From assembly GCA_936432065.2 (NCBI GenBank), contig OW386285.2, positions 107,017,869 through 107,081,868 of the forward strand: 64,000 nucleotides of DNA, read 5' to 3'. Source of the stretch: Rutpela maculata (Eukaryota > Arthropoda > Insecta > Coleoptera > Cerambycidae). The notes under the pieces were generated by a model. That model was not told the origin of the DNA. It saw nothing but the letters and a program-made list of their open reading frames with translations, and did not search any database. The position numbers and the translations under genes are program-made. This document shows positions 54,706 through 64,000 of this stretch, in pieces. Within the stretch, counting starts at the first letter, position 1; each line of letters opens with the position of its first letter.

Positions 54706-57317
54706 TATTAGTTTTATTAGAATGTGACCAGTTGTTAGCTTAGGGTTCTATATTTCAGAGATTTTGAATGATATCAATTTTATTTATAACTTTCTCTCTC
54801 CACTATTCATTTATCTGATTTACGGATTCTGGACGCTAATAGATTTTCATAAATTATTAACCTAACATTGTTTACAATAAAAACTGGCAATGTAAATACA
54901 TTAAGTAAACAAGACAATTCAAAAAGTTAATGCAACCGGTTAACCTCAAAAAAGATTCGAATCCAGAAATGAAGGTATTAAGTTGAATATACGTAATAAT
55001 TCATCAAAAACAAACAAGACAAAAATATTAATATCACTTATAATGAAATTAATTGTGGTTAATTATATCATGCTAGTTTTGGAGTCTTGTGATTTTTCAT
55101 TAAAATGAAGCGGTTAATAATTCCGTGATTTTGTCATACCTATTGCCGAAGTGCAAGAAAATGTAATGTTTTCGACAAATACATCATTTTTAAAATGCAC
55201 ACATAGAATGGTAAACGTTTTTTACTATATTTGAAAAGTATTGAATAATTTTCCAAAGAAATGTCAGTGTGAATTTTTTTTAATATTTATTTTTATAATT
55301 TATATTGTTATTCCAACGTATGCAGAGAATTAAATTTAATTGGTAGTCTTTAAAATTAGATACAGAGTCGAATTTTGAGAAACCTTAACTTACAATCGGC
55401 CCAGAGTTTAAAATTTTTAATTTTTGAAGCAAATTTACAATTACGCCTATTTCTTTTATTATTATTATTCGATTTTCCGACAGAAACTATGCGCTAAGAC
55501 CGTATATTTCATATAAATACATGGATATAGGTGATCGATGGAATATCAGTATATATAGGGTGATTCACTTTGACCATCTGTTAGAAGTATATATGTAAGA
55601 AAAATAATATTGATCCGGAAATTTTTGGCAATGGTCCCAACTGGGTAGGATCTATTCAACGAAAACATTTTTCCGGTTATACTGAAAGTTGATCCGAAAT
55701 TTGTTATTTTAAATAGAATGCTCCCATTTTAATTTTTTTCTAGATTCTACAGAAAATTAAAAGGACATTCCGTTAAAGGTTCCTTATACCTAAAATTAAT
55801 ACTTCCTGAGATATTAATTTTTTTCCTAAATTTTGACAGAAAAGTTGTATTATATAAAAAATTTTACCTTAGTAATAATAATTGATAGCACGTTGATTTT
55901 TTAAATGCGGGTAAGACAAGGCATTGGAGTTATTCATCGTGTAAAAAAATCATCGAATATTAAAAAAAAAAGTCTTTTAAATTAATGACAGTTGACCATA
56001 TAAAAACAGCAAAATGTTATTTTGTCACGTGATCTCAATTATTGTTACTGATATAGTTATAGGAACTTTTATAATCCACAATATTCATAATAACTAATTT
56101 TGTTATATATTTGTATAGGATTGACAGTTTCGAAGATATTTAAGTTTATAAAAGGTATCCGACCGCTTATAGGATGAAGTATTTAGTTTAAATGTTGAAA
56201 ATCTTAGAAAGTGACACTTTTATTAAAAATTTTATGGGACAAAGTTAAAGATAATAATTAATCTATTTTTAAAACGATTTTTTGTTTCTTACTATATCAT
56301 AAAAAATAAAGAAGTTGTGGCTGATACAATGTGGGTTTTCACATTTTCTTTTAACAAAATGTTGCCATTTTGTTGTTGTAATTGCCCAGTAATTAACTTT
56401 TTTTTTCTTAAAAAAATGCTGTTTTTCGTTAATATAAAGCATCACCTAGATGCTTAATTTGTCCGTTTAAAACACCTGTTTTAGAAAAAAATTCCATCCG
56501 CCATATTGGAGCCGCCATTTCAATTCTTAAATTTTGGCCTCAGATTCGTAATTAGCGATCCCAGAAACATAACTATGCTATGTTTCAAAAATTAACCAGT
56601 AATACTTTTTCAATTATTGAATATTAGTATTTTTGGATGACCTCAATTACCAAGTGTCGAATCGAAAATCAAGTAACACATTCTTGAGGCACTTTTTTGA
56701 GTAGAATCCGTTGTTGATAAGAGAAGGAAATTATGCGTGCCTCAGTTTTCGAGATATGGTCATAACTTGTGTTTTTTAAATGGAACACCACAATTTAACG
56801 GGCTTTAAAACGATGTAATACTTGACCTTGGGGTGGGTCCTACCACCGCTTAAGGATTTAAGTTTCGAGATCAACAATACCCAATAAAAGTACCCCCCTT
56901 GATAATAAAATTGACGGATCCGAGCGTTTGTCGAAAAAATGATCATAGAAAGAGAAAACACGCCAGTTTCATTTTCGGTGGGCCACCCTGTATAATAGGT
57001 ATGGTGCAAGTAATCACTATATATTGGTGAATTTTACTGATGTTTGCTAGTGCATCCTTAGAGTATTTCAGCTTTAGAAAGTTTTCTAATTGACTATTTG
57101 CATTAATTTTCTGAATCACCCTGTGTTACTTACTTATAGCGTCAGTTATTTTATATGCATTGCCATTTATACTGCAAGCATAATCAGATCAATTTTATTT
57201 ATTCTACTGAATATCCGATACGTCCCACAATCAGATAATTGAAGAATGAAAAGAGAAATGAAATCAAATAAAATATGTTTACTTATCCACATTGCATAAT
57301 TCCAGGCCGTCGTGTAT
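54706..57317. other. Repeat-derived DNA between the inverted arms, no gene
   Basis: AGGGTGATTCA at about 55,558 and TGAATCACCCT at about 57,110-57,121 are inverted and may be element ends. A second terminus, GGGCCACCCTGTATA, ends near 56,995. Part of 56,090-56,410 resembles the repeat at 35,920-37,250. CCGCCATATTGGAGCCGCCATTT at about 56,507 resembles 38,835-39,110. The 77-codon minus-strand frame at 56,776-57,009 is repeat text. Confidence 0.5.
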
Positions 57318-57436
57318 CCTACAATGTTAGTCGCCACTCTGACCTAAACTACCGAATTTAATTATTTGTAGTGGGGCGTGTTAGAAAAGGAGCATCTCAA
57401 AGGGTGGTGACTTTAAGGTGACGCCGATTGTACTAG
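57318..57436 (-). repeat. Inverted arm, partner of 54,577-54,705
   Basis: The reverse complement matches the first arm over about 115 bp, from TCACCTTAAAGTCACCACCC to TTTAGGTCAGAGTGGCGACT. Confidence 0.8.
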
Positions 57437-57900
57437 GCTTCAGCATTTTACAATAAAGACGAAAATTCAGACACAATCGGCACATATTTTTTATTTGTTT
57501 ACTCAGATATACCTGCAATTTATCAATTATCTGATGCAGGTGCTAACTACAACGATGTACGATGCACCACATGCAAGTTCTATTACCGAAATGAATTATA
57601 TGTCAAAAACAAATTAAAAACAAAAAAATTTTAAACTTTCTTTAAAAAAGTTGGCTAAAAATTATAAAATAAAATTTCACAATTGCCAGTTAATTAAACT
57701 TTATTACCTAATATCAATATCGAAGACGGTTAAAATGTTATTTGGCTCTTTTTATACCGACCTTAATATCAATAAGGTTCAATTAACTGGGCGACGCGAC
57801 GGTGAAATTTTATTTTATAATTCTTTGCGACCTTTTTTGAAGGGGGTTCAATTTCTTTTCATAATTTTGTTTTCACCCCCTTTTGCGGCCTCTTTACCTA

Positions 57901-58389
57901 TAGTCCACAGTACATCGCCATCGCCTTTTTTTTTAATGATTAGTAACAGGCTGAATTTTCGTGAGTAGCTTCGATTTGACGAGACGCCCAACTTTTCTCT
58001 CTGTGAAAATTCTTGGTAGTGGTAGCTAATAGCAAAAATTATTTTTTCTATTTCACACGAATTATACAATTCGACAACGTGTCAAATTATGTTGTTGTGG
58101 ACAAACACGGGGCTTATTTTAATTAACTCGCGCAAACGTAACCAAGGCAATCGAAAAACAAACTCTTTAAGAAACGTTTAATGAATGAAAAATATATTGC
58201 CAAAATAATTTGACAGGTTGTCGAATTGTCTAATTCGTGTGAAATAGAAAAAATAATTTTTGCTATTATCTACCACTACCAAGAATTTTCGCAGAGAAAA
58301 AAGTTGGGCATCTCGTCAAAACGAAGCTACTCACGAAAATTCAGCCTGTTACTAATCATTAAAAAAAATGGGCGATGTACTGTGGACTA
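57901..58389. mobile_element. 489-bp palindromic MITE
   Basis: TAGTCCACAGTACATCGCC at the left pairs with its reverse complement at the right. Pairing covers about 57,901-58,095 and 58,203-58,389, including TGATTAGTAACAGGCTGAAT, CTTGGTAGTGGTAG and TTTCACACGAATTA, with an unpaired centre of about 110 bp. TA is present at both borders. No gene; frames on both strands are shadows of the arms. Confidence 0.85.
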
Positions 58390-58594
58390 TTAGCTTTTAC
58401 ACAGTAAAATATTCCTCGTTGTGACTTTTTAAGCTTTAACATTAGGCTTCCTAGAGAATCCTAAAATCACTAGCAAATTCGGAATTTTAATTTTTTATCA
58501 CAAAATTAAATTAATGAAAAAAATTATCACTAACGACGTGGCCCAATTCTCGACTGAAAAAAAAATCTTGTTTCTAGTTTTTTCTCCCCTTATC

Positions 58595-58890
58595 CTAGGC
58601 GTAGTAAATACAGTGTTCGTTCAGGTGTATCTCAAGGTTCAAACCTGGGACCTTTATTATTTCTTTATTTTTTTACGCTGAACACACTATTTAATTTTAA
58701 TGTTTATTGTATATGGACGATCTAAAACTGTCAAAGAAAAAATTCCAAGACAATTATGCATTATTATTACAACTTGATAACGAAGACATAAACAGGCTTG
58801 ATTTTAATACAGAAAAATGTCACACCATTACATTCACTGATAACAAGCAGTCAATAATGTACGCCTACAGAATATTTAATATAACTTGAT
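58595..58890 (+). pseudogene. Non-LTR reverse transcriptase fragment
   Basis: SGVSQGSNLGPLLFLYFFT followed, after a frame change, by MYMDDLKLSKKK gives the two central reverse transcriptase motifs (the YADD box as YMDD). FNTEKCHTITFT matches the segment that follows. The rest of the element is absent. Confidence 0.7.
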
Positions 58891-60454
58891 AAATTAGAAA
58901 TTAAATGAAAGATTGTTGACGTATTCTACATATTCATTAATATATCTATATAAACACCCCATAGTGCTTCTTGAGAATTATTTGCACTTATATATGTCAA
59001 TATTATTCTATTGTAATTATCTCGAAAATGAACGTTATTTATTATCCATCCAGTGTTGGCGATGTGTTCTACAATTTACTTACTTATTCAATAGCTAAAG
59101 ACCCAAACTTATCGAAATTATCGCTTCTCTTTTAGGACTTTATGGGAAACAATTTTGAAAAATGATCAATTTGTCAGATTGTATATATATATATATTGTA
59201 TATATTGTTAAAGTGAAGCTTTAAGAAAAATCATGTATCTTTCTTTGATCATTTTGCCAGAAAGAAATTTTCGGTTCGAGGCAATAAAGCAACTTTACTC
59301 TTTCGCAGATAATAAATTAATTGATAGTCACAAGTTTCTAACTTTTTATTCTGGTTTTGAAGAAGTTTACGTGTAATATAACGAAACGTCGGAGAAAGTA
59401 TAAACTTGTTTTATTGTCCTGATACAACAGTTTTCTCTCATCGAAATCTACCATCAAGTACACAATTTCTTTGCACCATCCAAAATTTAGTTATATTGAA
59501 GTTAAATTTGCAATCGAATTCTTAAGACATAATTTTAATTTTATTTGAAAATTGGCAACAAAGGGATTATGTTATATTATTACTCAGTTCACATTCCTGT
59601 AATCTACTAATCAAATCTAGCATGCCTTGTTATGTTTTGTAAATTGTACTTTGAAATTACACAATGGATAACGTGATTTCTCTCAAATAAGGTTATCTTA
59701 CAGAAACTAAATGGTAATTTACGTGTAAGTAATTATTTTTTAAAACTTGTAATTAAACTGAGTTAAACTATTAGTTTTAATTGATGTTTAGACATGAAAT
59801 GTCGGAAATAACTTTCTGGTTCACGATTAATGATTGTTAAAATTTTTAGGTAATTCTGCATGTTTAGTATTTAATATTACTATACAGGGTGCGCCACTTA
59901 AAACTCCCCAGACTTGTGACTTTCTTATTTTTTAAGCGGTGACCCTGATGGGTACATCAAGTTGTAAACATGCATACAGAGTGATTAAAAAAACTGGAAA
60001 AATTGTTAAAAAAAGGAAACTTAATTTATTTGAATATTTTTTATCTCACCCTGTACATGAACTGTGTTAATGTGTTCTTATAAAGGTTTTAATTAGCTTC
60101 AATTTATGTTAATACGTCATATTTTAAATTCTTTTTGGTTTTAGAGAAAAAAAATTAAAAACACTTTCCGATCCCAAACTGAATTCTTTTAATATAACTT
60201 TAAAAGGAATGTAAATAATAATTGTATGCTTTATTCGGAGGTCTGTACTATTTCTCTTAGATTTAATAAATCAACCATCTTTGGTAATATTGATATGCAT
60301 TTATACATATTTTAAGTTAGTCATGGAAGTTTTGATATGGCATATTGAAACAAAAATCACAGTTGTGTCAATTTGTGAGTTGTGTCACAGTTAAATATAA
60401 ATTGCCCGTGACTCCAGCAACAAATCGTCATGGTTCAGTATATAACTGTAGAAA
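58891..60454. other. AT-rich DNA without a recognisable gene
   Basis: A TATACAGGGTGCGCCACTTA terminus at about 59,882 resembles the end of the MITE at 18,012. CACCCTGTACATGAA at about 60,049 is another such terminus; the two may bound a 170-bp repeat. A TA/GTATA microsatellite lies at about 59,181-59,208. Confidence 0.5.
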
Positions 60455-60533
60455 TTCTATCGTGTCAGTTTCCCTCTACAACCCCCTTTTACCTCCTAAG
60501 GGGTGGCAGAGGGGAAACTAACACGATAGAAAT
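60455..60533. repeat. Short hairpin
   Basis: TTCTATCGTGTCAGTTTCCC, then CTCTACAACCCC, pairs with GGGGTGGCAGAGGGGAAACT and AACACGATAGAA with a few mismatches and a loop of about 12 bases. Confidence 0.75.
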
Positions 60534-60539
60534 ATTTTT

Positions 60540-61615
60540 GCCCAAAATTAGCTTCAGCACATCAAAATACTTCAGAAAAGTTAGATCGGAACCTTAGGAC
60601 CAGACCTTCTTTTTATCCTTTTTAAGGGATGAAAGGGGTGGTAGAAAAAACTAATGCGGTAGATTTATTTTAAATATCGGAATCGGTTTCAACGTGTCAA
60701 AAAACATAGGATAAGAACGTTCCGATCAAAAGTACAGCCCCTTCGTTGTCGGCCCCTGCGTTATTTATCGCTATCTAGGTAGTCCCAAGAAATATTCTAA
60801 TGTTTTTTACAATTATTTTCTTTTTCCTTTACTTGTATGTATAAACAGCTTGTCCCGTAATATGTTATGTTGTAAGCGTACATTATTTAATAAAAGAAAT
60901 GTGTTTCTTCTTAAATCCATTTTTCTCTTTAAACATTAGGCTTACAATAAAAATGCATACAGAAATTTGATCATCTTCAATTTCTTCTTGAACATTTTTC
61001 TCGTAGGATCGAGCGTTGCCGAATTATTGAAAGAACATTTTTTTGCACCTTTAATTCAAGATGGTGGCTCGCGCCTCCCCTCCCCAAGCTCGAAAACTTG
61101 TATTTTCTATCAAGGCCTCGACTTAAAACAACATAATATATCAAAATCATTACTACTCCACCTTTTGCAGGACAAAATCCCTCACTGATTGGACTATTTT
61201 CTTACTTTGATATGTCTTGGAGTAAATTGGGAATATTTCTGAAAATCTGCAACGTACACGTCAGCTAATGTTTTTCTTTACTTATGGATATAAAAATTAA
61301 CAAATTAAAACCAATGAAAAGACTTAATAGCGCTTTTTTGCAAGTTAACAATTAGTTTTATAAAAAAAATCAAAATCATGGACTTCGGCCAACCATTTTT
61401 TTATTTATGTTTTTGATAAATGAACAATTTTATAGCAATGGCTGGAACAATAAAATAATATAGGAGCTTTTTTTTGTAAATTTGAAATTCATTCATTTAA
61501 AAAATTAGCAGCAATCAAGCTCGGTAGCTGCTCTAATCGATCTGTTATATCGATACCTTCATTCCATATTATTGTTAATTACAATGAAAGCATATACCCG
61601 TATTGCCACCAGCTC
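60540..61615. other. No confident gene
   Basis: The 73-codon frame at 60,967-61,188 has no recognisable motif. A GGGGTGGTAGAAAAAACTAA phrase near 60,635 echoes the hairpin at 60,455. Confidence 0.45.
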
Positions 61616-61619
61616 CCTA

Positions 61620-61945
61620 GTTATCATAGAAGACAGTGTCAAAGGCTTTGGCAAAGTCTAAAAATACAGCAATACATTTTTGTTTTCGTTTATAGAGTTA
61701 TTTATATAATTTATGATATCATAATATATTCCTAGTTCTGTATTCTTGTTTTCTCGAAAACCTTACTGACTTTTTGGCAATAAACCTAAACGTTCTAAAT
61801 AAGCTACTATTCTTTTTTTTTAATATTTTTCAAAAATTTTAGCAATATTGTTTATTAATGAAATAGGTCTGTAATTTTCTTTGTCTAAGACATCGCCGTG
61901 TTTGTAAATTGGTGTTATTGCCGATTGTTTAAAATGTTGTGGGAC
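61620..61945 (-). pseudogene. Non-LTR reverse transcriptase fragment, N-terminal motifs
   Basis: Read leftward, AITPIYKHGDVLDKENYRPI and SLINNIAKIFEK are the first reverse transcriptase motifs. FLDFAKAFDTV near 61,660-61,630 is the motif carrying the first catalytic aspartate. Between them, QEYRT/ENKNTE-like text and stops show decay. The frame stops right after AFDTV, and the YADD part is missing. Confidence 0.7.
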
Positions 61946-62475
61946 AATGGGCAAGTATACATTTTTGTTAAAATAATTTTAATAACATCTACACATAAAA
62001 ACAGTTGACCCGTATTTTTATTTTATTTTTTAAATAATGCTTTATAGTAAAAAAAATCATGAAGTTAAACTGTGTTTAAACGGTTAGATATTGCCGCCAA
62101 TTTTCGGGCTATTCTATTGGCTATGACGTAATAGCGTAATCACCAGATTTTAATGTGTGCTTGAACAGAGAAACGAGTGCTACGTTGCCATATTTCGATA
62201 AATAATGTAAGATATACTGTACTGCTATACGGAATCCTCTGTAATATTACAATTCTGTATTGCCAAGTTATCAATCAGCCTTGAAATATATAAAATATTT
62301 ACTTGCTGGGTATTTGAAACAGTGTTAAAAATTAATATTAAAATTAATCGTAGACAGTGCAGTAGTAGAAATGTGGCAACATTTTGGAGAGTCATACTGT
62401 AATACTATATTATTAATATTGACATTTTCGTTATTGTCTACTAGCCCATTCCCGTAGTAAAAAATATTGTATTAA
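61946..62475. other. AT-rich DNA without a recognisable gene
   Basis: Nothing beyond AT-rich, repeat-like text. Confidence 0.5.
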
Positions 62476-62760
62476 CCTCCCCACAATAAAATTGTGGGAG
62501 GTTACTACAATTAGTCCAAAATCGAAAATTGAGATAACATCAAATCTTTACGTATTGAGGTCCCAGGAACCCAAAAAAATTGTTTTTCAAAAATGTCTGT
62601 GTGTATGTATGTGTGTGTGTGTGTGTATGTATGTTAGCACGATAGCGGCGAAGCTACTAAACGGATTTGGATGAAACTTTGCATGAGGGTTTCTTTAGTG
62701 CTCCAGAAGATCTGAAAAGGTTTTGGTTGAGATCGGATTACGTTTAGTGCCGTTTTGGCA
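62476..62760 (+). repeat. Repeat with hairpin head and (GT)n tract
   Basis: TCCCCACAATAAAATTGTGGGA forms a small hairpin, followed by GGTTACTACAATTAGTCC, a (TGTG)n/(TATG)n tract at about 62,598-62,634, and CACGATAGCGGCGAAGCTAC then AAACGGATTTGGATGAAACT. The last phrase is of a type seen after simple TGTC/TGTG tracts in several repeats of this window. The 60-codon frame here is not a gene. Confidence 0.55.
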
Positions 62761-62933
62761 CAACAAGTTGTTTATTTTATGATTACTTACAATTTGTAAT
62801 TGAACCATTGAAAAGCAGTAAAAATTCCGATTTCAACGATATATCACACTTGCACTTTTTCGATTTGGTTTCCGTGAAAAAAATTAAAAAACAAAAATTT
62901 CACTTGTTTTGTCCTCAAAGCAGTGCAATGTAC

Positions 62934-63275
62934 AGGGTGATATTCTAATAATGACAGAGGTGTTCAGTGATTTCGGCTGATAACTCGGGAACGGTTGAAG
63001 ATATCGAACTGAAATTTGAGACGTAGGTATAAATATTGTAGACGGACGGATTACGAGTGAATTAATAATACACCTACGTCACATGACGTCACAAATAAGA
63101 AAAATTCTTAGAAACTGGTGCAGATATCGACTTAACTGGAAACATCCAATTAAAGTTTGAAACGTAGGTGGAAATATTGTAGATGGATGGAATACGAGTG
63201 AATTAAAAATACACCTACGTTCTGATGACGTCGTAAAAGCATAAAATTCTTATAACAGGCGAACTGATGATGATA
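62934..63275 (+). repeat. Repeat with a tandem pair of about 138 bp
   Basis: It starts at ACAGGGTGATATTC. ACGTAGGT..AAATATTGTAGA..GGA..TACGAGTGAATTAA..ATACACCTACGT occurs twice (about 63,019-63,085 and 63,158-63,222). ACGTAGGT and ACCTACGT are inverted within each copy. Confidence 0.75.
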
Positions 63276-63333
63276 TCAAAAAAATATTTCTACAAGACGA
63301 GTCACGAATTTTTTTTTTTTTAATTTCCAAGAA

Positions 63334-64000
63334 ATGTAAAATTTTCGGAGAAATGTCACTTTTCAGAAAAATGTCAAATTTTCGAAAAAATGTTAAATTT
63401 TCAGGGAAATGTCACTTTTCAGAAATATGTCAAACTTTCAGAAAAATGTCACTTTTCAGAAAAATGTAAAATTTTCGAAAAAACGTCAAATTTTCGAAGA
63501 AATGTCACCTTTCAGAAAATTGCCAAATATTTGAAAATTGTCAAATTTTCGGAGTAATGTCACTTCAGAAAAATGTCAAATTTTCGAAAAAATGTCAAAT
63601 TTTCAGAGAAATGTCACTTTTCAGAAAAATGTCAAAAATTCAGGAAAATGTCAAATTTTCGAAAAAACGTCAAATTTTCGAAGAAATGTCACCTTTCAGA
63701 AAAATGTCACCTTTCAGAAAAATGTCAAATTTTCGAAAAAATGTTAAATTTTCAGGGAAATGTGACTTTTCAGAAATATGTCAAATTTTCAGAAAAATGT
63801 CACTTTTCAGAAAAATGTCAAATTTTCGAAAAAAACAAATTTTCGAAGAAATGTCACCTTTCAGAAAAATACCAAATGTTTGAAAATTGTCAAATTTTCG
63901 GAGTAACGTCACTTCAAAAAAATGTCAAATTTTCGAAAAAATGTCAAATTTTCCGAGAAATGTCACTTTTCAGAAAAATGTCAAAAATTCAGGAAAATGT
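63334..64000 (+). repeat. 18-bp satellite with about 350-bp higher-order repeat
   Basis: Units of the type AAAAATGTCAAATTTTCG or GAAATGTCACTTTTCAG run to the end of the window. Distinctive variants recur about 350 bp apart: TGTTAAATTTTCAGGGAAAT at 63,391 and 63,742, and CCAAATATTTG / CCAAATGTTTG at 63,523 and 63,872. Because 18 is divisible by three and the unit lacks stops, long open frames appear; they are not genes. Confidence 0.9.

Noticed and set aside
63538..63883. Two overlapping open frames of 69 and 108 codons
   Set aside because: They are translations of the 18-bp satellite, whose unit is a multiple of three and lacks stops.

Overview
The window looks like repeat-rich nuclear DNA of an arthropod, most likely an insect. 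It is strongly AT-rich, has no operons or bacterial gene signals, and holds arthropod-type transposable elements at nearly every scale: Jockey-like, RNase H-bearing and other non-LTR retrotransposons, Copia, CsRn1-like and Ty3/Gypsy LTR elements, Tc1/mariner-like and hAT-like DNA transposons, a tRNA-derived SINE, many palindromic MITEs, and a simple satellite. I recognise no host protein-coding gene. The one possible host signal is a splice-site cluster near 35.0 kb, which would fit the window lying inside a large intron.

Layout. 0-5.4 kb: a decayed Tc1-like transposase piece and a 1.3-kb foldback element. 5.4-10.4 kb: a 5-kb DNA transposon with 15-bp terminal inverted repeats and a perfect 8-bp target duplication; it carries a decayed, unusual transposase-like gene and is itself interrupted by a 2.1-kb ORF1-only Jockey-type element flanked by a 12-bp target duplication. 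10.5-11.8 kb: a DUF4817/DDE transposase pseudogene split by a 231-bp MITE with TTA target duplications. 14.3-16.7 kb: a second, more decayed relative of the 5-kb transposon, again with 8-bp duplications, interrupted by a 399-bp hAT-type MITE and apparently inserted into a reverse transcriptase fragment. 18-28 kb: long-TIR MITE, non-LTR fragments, a Tc1-like fragment, two SINE copies and a hAT-type MITE. 29-34 kb: a 388-bp MITE, a CsRn1-like element reduced to an intact gag, and a Copia element reduced to a broken gag. 35-41 kb: the splice-like cluster, a 150-bp tandem array beside a conserved-looking coding remnant, a solo foldback arm, a palindromic MITE and local tandem duplications. 43.9-53.3 kb: a hAT pseudogene, then a nearly full-length young Ty3/Gypsy element (46.27-52.73 kb, LTRs differing at five positions) sitting in a TA microsatellite between two inverted arms. 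53.3-64 kb: further MITEs, two reverse transcriptase fragments and an 18-bp satellite with a higher-order period of about 350 bp that runs off the end.

Nothing here works together as a pathway. The relationships are nesting and decay: insertions within insertions can be ordered from their target-site duplications. The most interesting item is the pair of transposons at 5.4-10.4 and 14.3-16.7 kb. Their ends (TAGGG, 8-bp duplications) are of hAT type, while the encoded protein is, from memory, of a kind usually left as an uncharacterised arthropod/cnidarian protein. It shows a D, a damaged second D motif, C-x-x-H and RW arrangement that suggests a divergent hAT-like transposase.
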